DNA of 64,000 bases from Prochilodus magdalenae. Taxonomy: Eukaryota > Chordata > Actinopteri > Characiformes > Prochilodontidae. Positions 10,571 through 22,590 of the stretch are shown here, one piece after another (the first letter of the stretch is position 1; every line of letters starts with the position of its first letter). The DNA lies in assembly GCA_024036415.1 (NCBI GenBank), contig JAMWET010001917.1, positions 558,001 through 622,000 of the forward strand, written 5' to 3'. Below the pieces are notes generated by a model. That model was not told the origin of the DNA. It saw nothing but the letters and a program-made list of their open reading frames with translations, and did not search any database. The translations under genes and the position numbers were made by a program.

Positions 10571-12718
10571 TAGAGAAAGGAGGATTTAGGGGTTCTAGGT
10601 GAATAAATAGAAGTGGCTCCCTGGTTGGTGAGCATACAAATTCTCTGTGCAGGAGAGAATTGATTAATTGAAATGCAGCAAGGTCATAGATATACCTTTG
10701 GTCTAGTATCAGGCTTAATCTACATCCATAGGCCAAAGCTTCTAGTTAGAAGTTTAGGGGGAAAAGTAAATGTGCACATGTTTAGGGAGTAGTTTTTTTT
10801 TTTAAATAGACCATTACAAATTTCTAATTACTTCCCAAACAATAACAGAATTACTTCACACACTGGATTATGAGAAGGCAACTCTGTATCCATGCTTTAA
10901 TGTTATTCTCTAAAACCCACACAACTTGTGATCTATTTGGTAACATGCAATCCCACCCCCAAAAACAAGAAACCAAAAACAAGGTTTGTCAGTGATCCTG
11001 AACAGGTTTGCTTGATTAAAGAGTGTAAAAACCTGAAAATCAGTAAAACTTTATTAATTAGATGCAAAGTGTATATATATATGTATATAAAAAAGCGTAA
11101 TTACATGCTTTGAGAGACTGCTTACCAGTTTTGAAGTGCTTTTCGCTTTAACACTGCTCACATTCACAAGTTATGCAGTCAGGATCATGCCTGCCCTTTA
11201 AGAAAATTACAGTTCAGCCATCCATATTCAAATTCAGAGTTACTGGAATTAGCTGGTATTTACTTACACACTGAGGCATGATTAATGAAAAACACACAAA
11301 TTTACAAATCACCACTCCTCGTGGTTGTTTCCTTTCATAACAAACAAAAATCAGCATTTAGAACTGTTGTATGAAAAACACCATCAATTAAAGCAATGAC
11401 CTCAAAGGAATCATTAACTTACTCTCCTCAGTTTGTTTTAGTGATAATTTGATAAACCTCTATAAATCTCCATCATTATCCATTAGTTCTAATGCCGCAA
11501 TACAAAATCCTTTGAGAAAAGAACACATCAAAACACATAAGTGCGCAATCCAATTACAAGTGTTTACTGTGCAGACTGCATTACTGAGTGGAGCTCCTTT
11601 AAAGTGCCCCTCTTCCCCCAAAGTCTGCAGTAATTAAGCAGGGGCTTTAGTATTTTCTTTGATTCAAAATATTTTCCTGTGGCATGTCTACTATGAGCCA
11701 GTTCATTAACAAAGTAGTAATACAGCAGTTTTCTATGGATAGCCACACATATCATGAAGCGTATAACAGTATTAGATTATACAAAACACCAGTGCATGCT
11801 CTCTCACTTAATGAAACTACTTACACTCCTCTATATTTGTTGCATTTAAATGATTTTGTTTTCATTTAATTTACTTAAGCAAAATATCTTAAGGATTCAT
11901 AAATCTTCACATTGCAAATACTTCTAACTGCAATGAACGTCCTGCATTATTCATGAATAGACCCTTGACAACATTAAATTTCAATGATAAGTTCAAGCTG
12001 TGTTCTTGGAGGTCCATGTTGGCATTATACATGCCTGGTTCTTGAACTTGACGCCCAGCGGTCCTCTAGAGGTTGCTTACGTAACAGCTAACAGATGGAA
12101 CCCTGTTGCTACATAGCCTCCTGTCAAAAGGTATGTCTCTCTTTGTTTTATCTGCTGTAAGCATATGGGCTGCAACTGACCTGTGCATGCTGTCCATGCT
12201 TTTGCCCACAACTACTGTGTTGTTGAACAAGCTTTACAGAATTAAATGAAAATCCCAGTTAAGCCAATAATGCCTATTTTATATGCATGTGGCAGGTTAG
12301 GTTAGATCATTCTAATGTGAGCTTTCAATTAGTTACAACAGCATAGTCCAGCTCAGTTTCACTGAAACTGGAAGGTCAAACTTGACAGCTAATTTTGAAT
12401 AATTCACGTTTTGACTAAATTGAGTGCCGTATAATCGTAATGGGGATGAATACTATTGTTGCTATCAGTCTGTAGAGCGTGCTTGAATGCAAGAGCAAGA
12501 TTTTGGTCACTTACATGGCAAGGCTGAAGAATTAGCTCTGCGACCTTCATAGCACAGAAACAAGTTATAGATGGATTATTGCTTCATACAGTTTCTCAAA
12601 GGGCTACATAGATAGCTACAATAATTTGCATCGCTTTAGTGTTTTTAGGGAAATAGACACAGGTTTGAGAGTATGTACATATTAGAAATGTTTTGATGCT
12701 GTCAGAAAAATAAATCTA
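10571..12718. other. AT-rich noncoding DNA
   Basis: No gene or mobile element is recognised. Frames are 61 to 63 codons with no protein-like features. A T run lies at 10793-10802 and a short TA-rich run near 11072-11090. Confidence 0.5.
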
Positions 12719-13414
12719 CACTCATCATCAAAAGAAAAGTTGCACAAACAATTACACTCACAAGGAATGGACCGACAGGAATGAATTTTTGTGTGTAGGT
12801 GATGTGAATGGTTCAAGTTTCGTCCTCAGTAGTACATGTGACATAGGCAATGAGTCATCCTGTTCACCCAGCACCACAGGCAGACGGTTGCACAATACAG
12901 AACTAAATACATGCAGACAGTTACGACGACTGCCCTTATCACCACGCCAATGTTACCAATGGAGTCACTGCCATGGAGTGACTCAGAATGGCAGCGGGTC
13001 ATCTTCAGTGACAAGGCTTGCTCTTGGTGGAGATGACCAACAAATTGGTGTGTGGAGGCAGCGTGTTTGTTGTTGTTACACATAACACATCCAGAAGGCC
13101 GGGTGTCACTCCACCTCCACCCATACAACAAAATCTGCAGAAACTGTGTGAGAATTTTCAAGTTGCTTGGGGTGGATTATAATAGGACACCATTAGGAAC
13201 CTTCTGAAACCATGCCAAGACATGCGTTAGCAATCGTGGTGGTCCGACGCCATACTGAGAGACACTACTTCAGTATGTGTAGCCTAATAAATATTTCCTA
13301 TATAAATTGAAATATGTCATAACTTATTATTCTTTGTAACCTTTATCTACCATGCAAATGGCATTGCAACACTTCCTTCAGGGTGCAACAATTTTTTTAA
13401 ATGGATGATGAGTG
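12719..13414 (+). mobile_element. Internally deleted Tc1-like element, 696 bp
   Basis: TA dinucleotides flank the element (12717-12718, 13415-13416). Ends are inverted: left CACTCATCATCAAAAGAAAA then GTTGCAC, right the reverse complement of TTGTTGCAC-type sequence ending GATGATGAGTG. Inside, on the plus strand, a decayed transposase is readable: EWQRVIFSD with the first catalytic aspartate codon at 13010-13012, then a stop, and a C-terminal GGPTPY followed by ETLLQYV near 13233-13285. The helix-turn-helix half and the catalytic glutamate region are deleted, so it cannot mobilise itself. Confidence 0.85.
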
Positions 13415-14193
13415 TATCTACCTATAAAAACTCACTGATCTCCTAAATGGTAACTTTACAGAAGGTAGAAAAAATGATGCAAACGAATGTAATGAAATGT
13501 TGTTCCATGTAATTTTGTGCTATATCTATTGCCCTGTTGTAAAATCATTTCCAATACTATGCTGATCTAAAATGGTTTATGCTGGTCTGGTGCTGGTAAA
13601 GCTGCTCATGAATCATGGTTAAGATAAGCATAACAGTGTCCATTTCTGCTGGAAAGATGATCAGCATACAAGCATCCAAAAGAAAACATAATGTTGCTGT
13701 CTGAACAAAAATGTAAAGAGGGTAACAGAGAGATACAAACATCATTATCTTCCACTGGAAGGCAACGGAACAAGATTTTATTTAAGACAGTTTCTGCTAG
13801 TCCATTCATCATGGAATTTTGACATAATGTAAACTCTGACTGGCATTTTACATGCATGTGAAAAAATGAAGAGGTACAAGGTAGCTAGTAGCTGGCTATG
13901 CTGATCTACACTGCAACAGGCAAAAACAGGTTTTTATTTAATGATGGTTTGTTTCAATGATCAGTTTCTGAGATTCATAAGTTGGACATAAATATATGAT
14001 GCATATAAGAAGGTTAAAGATCCACCTGCATTGTTTGTTATTTGTGCTTCTAGGACAAGATCAGTCAGATGCATGAAAAAATAAAAATCAGATCTGACTG
14101 TCTATGCAAACAAAGCCATTGAGGGAGTCCACGGAACACATCTATCAACATCTCTGCAAATTGAGACAAGGTAGAGAAGAGAGGGAGTGAGGG

Positions 14194-14194
<1 letters not shown>
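13415..14194. other. AT-rich noncoding DNA
   Basis: No gene recognised. A short hairpin (CAGTCAGAT ... ATCTGACTG) lies at about 14062-14101. Minus frames of 62 and 83 codons around 13557-13857 look incidental. Confidence 0.5.

Positions 14195-14198
<4 letters not shown>

Positions 14199-14261
<63 letters not shown>
14199..14261. repeat. (GA)n microsatellite
   Basis: A 63-bp GA run with a single T interruption at 14236. It produces a Ser-Leu frame on the minus strand that is not a gene. Confidence 0.97.
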
Positions 14262-14394
14262 TATAGCACAGTAGAAACAGAATTGTGTCATAATTAACAA
14301 TGACAATGTGACAGCTTCTTTAAGTTCAACTTTAATTAGCAAGAAAACCTTTTGTCAAACATTCCTCACAATATCCCCAAATTAATACACCCAC

Positions 14395-14800
14395 ACGGCC
14401 CGAATGGCAGTTTGTTTTGGTGAAAGTCAAGATGCAGTTTCCTGTGAGGACTCATTTGAATGCGGGGAGTTGGTGCATCTGTGTGGCACCAAACCACCGT
14501 CCCCCGAGCATCAGCTTGTGTCTGGGGACTAATTAATCAGGTCTCGTCTCCTTTATGGGCTCCAAACTCAAAGGAAGAAAGTAACTTCCAACAGACACAG
14601 AGTCATAGCAGCGAGCTCAAAAGTGAATTCTGAAGACATGTAGCGCTGCAGCAGCCCCAAATGAGCACTCATTAAGAGCTTCAACATGCATGACAACAAC
14701 ACAGGGAGAGACAGACACCAGAAATCATTAATGGGCTCTCCTGCAGTATACAAGTCGCAGTATATCAGTGACAGTGCTGACACCCCTTAAGCAACTTTAT
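14395..14800. other. Conserved-element-like noncoding block
   Basis: Balanced, complex stretch with TAATTAAT at 14530-14537, CATTAATG at 14726-14733, and CATGCATGAC and GCGCTGCAGC patches. Homeodomain-type palindromes in this setting are typical of developmental enhancers. This is inference from motifs; no alignment was possible. Confidence 0.35.
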
Positions 14801-15250
14801 AACCTCCACCCTCCTGTTATGTCAAAGCGAAATAACAAAAGAGTGAAAACTATTTGTATAATGTTCTCTTTTTTATACTTGACTTCTTTGTGCTTCAGTT
14901 CCATAATAACCATGTAGGCACTGCAATGAGCAGAATGAGTTTGTGGTAGATGGCTTTTTGAGTGTTAATAGAATGAAAGCCATCTTTGATTACGAAAGTC
15001 CAAATGTGGTCATTTTCAGATGTAATCAGCACCAGTTCACAAAAACCATTCCTGTACCTGTATTTCCACACAGATGTACTTTCACACATACAAAGTCTTG
15101 AAGCGAGCTGGAATGTTGGTGCATATAAATCATAATATTTTATTATTTTTTGATTGTTTTATTTACACTATGTTCTGTGTCCCAAATAAAACATATTCAG
15201 CCTAATTTGCTTGTTGAATTGCCATGTTTTTCTTTATTACTCTAAATGTA
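14801..15250. other. AT-rich noncoding DNA
   Basis: No supported feature. A 64-codon minus frame at 14895-15089 has no family resemblance. Confidence 0.5.
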
Positions 15251-15790
15251 CAGGGGTCGGACAATGAAACTGAAACACCTGTCATTTTAGTGTGGGAGGT
15301 CTCATGGCTAAATTGGACCAGCCTGGTGGCCAATCTTCATTAATTGCACATTGCACCAGTAAGAGCAGAGTGTGAAGGTTCAGTTAGCAGGTAAGAGCAC
15401 AGTTCTGCTCAAAATACTGCAATGCACACAACATTATGGGTGACATACCAGAGTTCAAAAATAGACAAATTGTTGGTGCACGTCTTGCTGGCGCATCTGT
15501 GACCAAGACAGCAAGTCTTTGTGATGTATCAAGAGCCACGGTATCCAGGGTAATGTCAGCATACCACCAAGAAGGCCACATCCAACAGGATTAACTGTGG
15601 ACGCAAGAGGAAGCTGTCTGAAAGGGATGTTCGGGTGCTAACCCGGATTGTATCCAAAAAACATAAAACCACGGCTGCCCAAATCACGGCAGAATTAAAT
15701 GTGCACTTCAACTCTCCCTACACCATACACCATACTAATAAATGATTGTGGTCTAAAACCAGGTGTTTCAGTTTCATTGTCCAACCCCTG
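15251..15790 (+). mobile_element. Internally deleted Tc1-like element, 540 bp (copy A)
   Basis: Perfectly placed TA target sites (15249-15250, 15791-15792) flank inverted ends CAGGGGTCGGACAATGAAAC and the complement of GTTTCATTGTCCAACCCCTG. From ATG at 15436 the plus strand encodes the transposase DNA-binding region: MGDIPEFKNRQIVGARLAGA and on through a helix-turn-helix with SRATVSRVMSAY. A small deletion after the AYHQEG segment shifts the frame. A second Tc1 segment (GRKRKLSERDVRVLTRIVSK) follows before a deletion that removes the whole DDE domain. The junction near 15720 has a duplicated CACCATA. The antisense 65-codon frame over this region is only a shadow. Confidence 0.92.
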
Positions 15791-17690
15791 TATATATTTA
15801 GTATTTACTGTAACATTATTATAGTAACTGTTAATTATTTACTATTTTATAATTATAGTTGAAAGAATTGTGTTTAACAACTTGTAAATGGTAAAATAAG
15901 TAATTGCAACATATTTTTTTTCTGTACAAAAAGTTAAAACAGCACTAAACAAAATGGTGCTGAATGTTGAATTCAGCATCTGAATTTCTCAAATTGTTTG
16001 TCTTGTTAATTTGCGCTACACATCAGAGCGTCAGATTGTTTCAGAGTTTAGCAAATATTACTGTCATTCACAGTGTCAGCAGCAGTGTGATAAAGCTGAC
16101 TGATGGAGGTGCACAGCAGGCAGTGCATCCTCTAGCCCAGATAACAGGCTGCTATGCTAGCTAAAGGCTGAGGCTAAAGGCTATCATTATGCTGAGAATA
16201 CGGTGGTTCATTCTGCCCCTCATTCTGGACTAACATTAACTCCAACTATCAGTAAGTTCACAACGATAGATGAACGTTTACTGAACGAAGCCGTTTAGCC
16301 TTCAGGTAAAGGGTTGCTGTTAGGATGTTTATAATGTTAAATCCTCCAGTTACAGATTTAGCCTTGACCATTTTTACTGCTTCTTGTCATCCCACACTCC
16401 CGGCATGTTATTACGTTCAGTTTACTGGTGAGCATGTACATGTCAGTGTGTGTGCACATCAGAAAATGCGTTGTGATGTCAGTCATAGGTATGTGTATCC
16501 ACATTACTGATGCTTTACTGCATTTAGGTATCAACACCAATACAGATACATTATCAGCATTAGTGCAACACTAGTTACAAGGTAAATGGGGATGTACCCT
16601 CTCAGTCTTATATAGTTATAACTATCTGTGACCTGACTTGAGTCAGGAGCCACCCTTCATTTATGTCATTCCAATAAAAAACTGCCTTTAAGTACAAGTT
16701 AATAATTTGATTAGACATAACAAGGACAACATTCAGCTGTATTCTTCCTTCAGATCTAAAAAAGATTTGTCCATCCTTCCTGCTGTAATAAGAAACGTCA
16801 AAAGTATGTGTTTAAAAATGTGTAGGTGTGAGAAACCCTTACTGAAAAAGGGGATAAAAAGGTGACATGTTTAGATCAATAGATTTACTACATCAGACCT
16901 CAACATCACTAAATGCTGAACACTGAACTTAGGAGATGGGGAAAATATCTCTGCAGGCTTCACTGAAACACTGAAAGCAAGCCTCCAAAACAGAATGGCA
17001 GCTGTGATAAAGGCAAGTGTGGGGGAGGGGGTGGGGTCACAGCGAGTACAGGTTACGTACAACTGTGAAGGTTTGCAGTTTAAATAATGTGCACCAGTCA
17101 ATTAAAATATGTTTCAATATAAATTGTGCTGATCTTTTAAAGTCTGTAATTTAATTTCATTTTCATACCATTTACAACTGCGTTTTTTCTACTGATTCAT
17201 TCATTTGAAAGATTTATTGGTCATTTCATTTGTCTTTCTGTGGTTCTCTAATAAGCATTTAATCATCATTTTAATGACCTTTGTTAAATTAACTGTAACT
17301 ATATTACAAGTTTAAATAATGGTTAAGTGCATTGTTATATGAATATTCTCTGGTCAAATAAGTATGAATATATACATATATTATAAGTCTACCAAAATCT
17401 ATATGCAGAGTAAACTTGTGATTTAATTAATTAGAAATTTAAGACTTGATAAACAGCATAACAGATAAAGAAACAGTCAGAGGCACTTCCTCTCAGGGGT
17501 ATATATAACCTTTACACAGGGATGCTAAAATCCCTTACCTAGTGTGAGTGTGTGTTTACATAATCTGGCATACTTATTTAGCTTTAAGGCAACTTATATG
17601 GTCTGTTAAAACCATTTGCTTTGGAAACTGTTTAGTCCTTTTAATTACCATTGTCTCTTTATCCTCACTGGCCTTGAAGAACCATGAGTT
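15791..17690. other. Noncoding DNA without recognisable features
   Basis: AT-rich flanks with mixed complex sequence between about 15950 and 17100. Frames of 60 to 76 codons occur on both strands without protein-like pattern. A short GT-rich run lies near 17545. Confidence 0.5.
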
Positions 17691-18400
17691 CATAGATGGC
17701 ATGCAGAGTCTTTGACTTTCACTCTCTCCCCCTCGTTTGTCACTCCCTGATCAGGGGTGTGTTTAATGGTGCCGCGGAGAGCAGGCTTACTCCTCCGCTA
17801 ATGAGATGTGGACAGCTGGCGCTGGGTGCCCCATATCGAGATTATTGATTGGCTGAACAAAGATGCATGCAGCACACATTGGCTTTGACTGGGCTCTACC
17901 ATGCTGCGATGAACTGGATGGCCTGACAGTGATAAAACGTGGGCTGTCTTTTATTTGGCACATGACTCCATTCAGAGGCAACGGGAGAGTGTTATGATGA
18001 AACGTAAACAAACTGTGAGACCAGTAAAAAGACACCTTACGCAGGCCTGATGTGTAGGGTGGAGCTGATGTGATAGTGACAGTCCTTGGAAGGAGTAAAG
18101 AAGGTGAAGGGAGGAGTAAGGGAGGTGGATGACAGTCGATCAGACATGGTGGGAATTGCTGGGCTGCAGGGGTCTGAGCCAGAGCTGGTATCTGTTTGTC
18201 TGAGGCAGATGTCATATGGCAGGGGAGGATGTGCTGTGAACAGTGAGAGGTGCCATGCTTTGATCCATATGTCCTTTAATTTGAGGGCAGAGGGAGTTTA
18301 GTCATTTCAGCAGCAGCACTTCCTTCTGCCTCTATCCCCACCTGGCTCCACCTGTTTATCTAACACCTGCCCACTTGTTTCAGACTGACTATACGAAAAT
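17691..18400. other. Conserved-element-like noncoding block
   Basis: GC-balanced block in an AT-rich neighbourhood. It carries the palindrome CCCTGATCAGGG (17745-17756) and a cluster ATTATTGATTGGCTGAACAA (17841-17860) with CCAAT-box and SOX-like (AACAAAG) cores, then ATGCATGC. The 142-codon minus frame through it (18215-17787) is proline/serine-rich and unrecognisable. Candidate enhancer; conservation untested. Confidence 0.33.
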
Positions 18401-20065
18401 AGGAGTGCTTCGGATGAATTTGAGTCATACTACAGTACACGGATATGTATATATAACACTGTGCAGATACAGTTTCCATGTAATCCAAATAGATAGCAAT
18501 CATGTTGCCGCAAACTGACCTATCAGGCTTTTTCGTGGCTACTGCGGTGAGGTTAGACCCGGTTTACAGAATGTTGGGGAAAAGAATATATTACAACCTT
18601 AGTGTTTAGGCAGAGTATGGATATCTCGACTGCAATTGCAGATAATCCCAAGTGCAGTTGGGATCGATGAGTTAGTACTATGTTCCTGTACATCTACAGC
18701 AATACTGGCCAACTGGCATCTGTTAGGCCATGAATAAAAGTGAGTAGTCAGCATTTAATGCTTTTTTTTTTTATGAACACATAAGGAACAGTTTAAAAAG
18801 GTCTAGCCATTGGCTACCCAACTTGCTCATCTTCTCACACCCTGTCAGGTTGGATATTTGGAAATTAGGAGTAGCAAACAACTGAGTTTTTGAAGATTTA
18901 TGAATGTGGAATGAATGACATGGCATCTAGAGCTGAGCAAACTATATAATAATTTACATAGAATTTACAATAATAATAATTAACATTGAAATGTGTCACA
19001 AAGACAATGTCTTTTTGGCCCTTTTGGCTATATGCCTATATAACACTTCCCAACTCCATGTCTCATTACAGAGAGGGCATAAATAGCCCTGTTTTAGGGT
19101 AAAGTAGAATGGCATATGAAGCTGTGATGTGTGGCATATAAACCTGAATCTAAAATATTGTATTTATAGTTTCCAATTGGAGCACTACTATATGTTTATT
19201 CATATGCCATATATAATATTTCTGACATTTATACTGTATATGGGTCAATGACGTATAAGGATTTTCAACAGGCCAATGTTAAAATACTAGAAATAAGAGT
19301 ATCTGTTCTAGTTGTTCAGACATGGAGAATGTGTACACATAAATTCATATTAAATGTTTAAATTAAGTGAACATAAAACATCATGTGGCATGTCTGTGAC
19401 TTATATAAAAATGATTGAATCTCCTTAACATGCTTAACCTTGTTTCACAAGTTCTTAGTAATTTAATGTGTTTCAATTCAGAATAGTTGCATTATTTTGA
19501 GGTTTTGTAAACAATTTTCTATTTTGATTTTTGCCCTAAAATGTCACAGTGACCTTCTTTAATGTACTTAACTTTTTTCTGTAAATCACATAAAACCAAT
19601 CAAAATGTTTTAAAAATACAGTTGACTTAACAATACTGCATTAGTGATAAATATATCAGCCACATATGCTAGACATTTAAGTGATACAGTAAATTCCTTG
19701 CAAAAACTAGATCTCACTAGATTTACTTTTCACATTGCACTCAAATGTTTCACAAAGGTAAAAAAAAAATCGAATCACAAAGATGTATAAGCGCAGCGTA
19801 TATAATTGGCTTTGCTGTAAACAAACATTTCATTTAACTTACCAATGAAATAATTATGAAATCATTTAAATCAGAATCTTATATTACTGCTTTCTACCAT
19901 GTGATCATGCCTCATAACTAATAGTTTTAGTTTTGCCCATTTTGAACATTTCTGATTTTGAAAATCATCATGATATTGATGCTATTGCGAGGAATATCTG
20001 TGTAAGAGTGGGGAACGTGGGGTTAACCCCAGACATTTCTGACCTAAGATAAAACATCTTGAAGA
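18401..20065. other. AT-rich noncoding DNA, possible 3' UTR in part
   Basis: No mobile element seen. If the minus-strand exon ending at 20066 is real, its 3' UTR would run down into this block. A minus-strand AATAAA lies at 19200-19195 and an ATTAAA at 19563-19558. Confidence 0.35.
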
Positions 20066-20199
20066 CTAGCTTGTTCCCTTGATGGCGTAGGTGTTCTTGA
20101 CGTGTGCGTATCTCTTTATGACGCCTTCATGGCTCAACCGTACAGCTAAAGTATTTTCCTCACCTACAGCAGTTAAAACGACCTCTGGGCCTGTTGGTT
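20066..20199 (-). CDS. Candidate terminal exon, unidentified protein
   Basis: Not a complete gene. On the minus strand a pyrimidine-containing tract ending TTTCTCTCAACAG (AG at 20201-20200) is followed by an exon-like frame in phase 1: two bases completing a codon, then 43 sense codons and TAG (20068-20066). The peptide begins PTGPEVVLTAVGEENTLAVR and ends HVKNTYAIKGTS. It has alternating hydrophobic residues like a beta-sandwich segment and no low-complexity bias. A phase-1 start with Pro-Thr-Gly-Pro recalls fibronectin type III exons, but the length is only half such a domain and no tryptophan is present. An internal GTAG|GTGAGG at about 20163 could act as a donor and shorten the exon. No further exon of the same gene was recognised. 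Family unknown. Confidence 0.35.
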
Positions 20200-20206
20200 C
20201 TGTTGA

Positions 20207-22590
20207 GAGAAACTTTCAGTTATAGACTGAATTTTAAATGAGTGCAGTGATGGTGGGACTGATTGTACTATTGTACAAAGTTTACATGTATTTCCAAAAT
20301 TTTTAAATAATTACTCATACTGCATTAAAATCTATTAAAAAATACTACAACAAAGTAATTTATGTTTGTAAATCATCAATGGAATAAAAAATGAACAGTG
20401 ATGATATAACTATTTAATAATATACATTAAAAGGAACTGTACTGTATGAAATGGCAATGCAATTAGTACATGGCTTTATGTTGCTGAAGTGCATGTTATG
20501 ATACCCATGTAGCAAGTGCCAAGATTTTGTATAAAGCTAATGCTAATGAAAAGCAATTCCATTAAGTTGCTGATGGTGTCTATTTAAAACATATTCATAG
20601 TAATATGAGTATTATTAATGTATCGTAATCGTGGTTATGCAATACTATACATCTGTGTCATTTGTTTCTGATGTAGGGATGCTTTTATAAATTAACTAAC
20701 CATATTCAATAATTGGCACATTTCTTGCATAGCATATCCTTAACATTATTCTAAGAATTATAGTAATAAATAATATATAGCATCATTAATCATATGTGCT
20801 GCTGGGTATGAGCAGTGTGAATTCAAACCTGTATGTGGACAAATGCTTTTGAACCCTACCTACAGAAAAAGCCTTCTAAATAAATACATGAAATAAAAAA
20901 AGTTTTTAACCTCAGTTAACATTTCCCTTGTTTTTAATGCCTGAAATATGACAGAAATGAGAGAAGTTGAATTAAAAGATGGTCGCCATGTTGTTCATTT
21001 CGGATGCAGGACTTCAAAAACCTATTTCAGTTGAGCTCAGTGAACCACTAAATTAAAGCTGCACTTACACTACAGCCTTGGCGCAGGTGTGCGACGTGAA
21101 ACGAAAGCAATCCACCACAGGACAAAAGAGAGACATGAGCATATACGCTTAGAATAAAACCTTCCTTATTCACCATATCCCTACAATCTCGTACACACAG
21201 CACCCAGGCTGCATTTAGCTTACGTTTCCCAAAGACAGTTTATCAAAAAAAAGCAAATGGCCACCCCTGAAATGTTAGCACCATTCTTGTGTTTTCCTGG
21301 AAAATGTTAGGAGACACTGTCCTACAGATGGCGTGTAGTTAACAGATGGTGCGATACTAAAGACTCGTTGATTACAAGCCCAATATAACATAAACAAGCA
21401 AAACAGGAGCTTTGCAGGAGAATGATGAAGCCACCGTACAGCACAAGCAGACTTTGATTGCTGGAAAGAACACCTTAGAACCAGTTATTTAAGTGGGACT
21501 CAATCATTGGAGCAACAGTTGCAGCCCGCCATTATGAAATATCCACAATTACCACACACTAAAGAGGGTGCAAGTTTTGATTTCTTTTGTCTTGTGGCAG
21601 TAGAACTGTGATCTTTTCAAACCTGCGTTTTGATTCAGCTAAACGAGAATCACAAAGACTAGTCATAAAGGATGTTTTCCAGGCTGAACAAATGCTGTGA
21701 TTTTCTCTTCATCCATTTTCATTCTGCCCTCCATTCTCTGTTGAGCTGAGGCGCAGCTAAAACAATATCAAACTGATGACAGGCAGGCTTTGGACACATT
21801 TAAGTAAAAGTAAAAGCCAATCACTATGCGTTTGTCTTATGTTGGAAAGTTCCAGAGCCTCTTTGTAAGCTGTATTTTTAGGTTGCCTTTTTTTGACAGC
21901 ATTCACCATTTGATTCAAAAGTGTACATTGGTTTACAATAATAAAATATAATATATCAACACAATTACTGATGTAAACATTCATTTGAGAGGAAGATTTT
22001 TTTCAGTCTATGTTTCTTGATATACAGGAGTTTCAGTGAACAGATATTAGAGGAAAAACAAGGAACATGGTTTTCATATTAGCTGGTATGATGTGCTTAA
22101 CTGATGACTAAGACTTGTAGGCAAGCACCTGTACCATTTTAATAGCTGATAGATTTGAGTATAAAATGTTCTGAGCTTGTTTAGCTGTTTACTATTTTGG
22201 TTGTCAGCATGAACCTTCTGTAGCACTTGTATCTGACCCACTCAGCAGCACTTACCATCTGCTGCACTGATTCAAAGTCACCGTTTTTTAGGTTACGCAT
22301 GTGTCTCGCCTGGAATTCTGTATAGCACTGGAGCCTCTTCTGATCCTACCAGCTGAGGTCAATGATGCTTGATGAATACCAGACTTCCTTGGCCAGTTCC
22401 ATATATCTGGAGGTGAATGGTTGAAAAATCAAAATGCATGACAGTCTATCCTAATAAGCTTTTCAGGTAGGCCTTGAAATGGGGGGAGATATCTGGTGGA
22501 GCATTGCTGAGAAATGAGTTGTCAAATACATTACATTTTTTCAGACCAGTAGGCCGTATCTTTCCAGAATGTCAGAATATATCAAAAAGC
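20207..22590. other. Noncoding DNA, partly complex
   Basis: AT-rich to about 21000, then a more balanced stretch (21050-21560) that could be a regulatory element. No repeat family or gene recognised. Confidence 0.45.

Noticed and set aside
15384..15581. 65-residue minus-strand protein repeated at 47276-47488
   Set aside because: The two frames are nearly identical because both are antisense to the helix-turn-helix region of one Tc1 family. The sense strand encodes the real protein.
17787..18215. 142-codon minus-strand frame
   Set aside because: Proline/serine-rich translation of CT-rich DNA with no domain.
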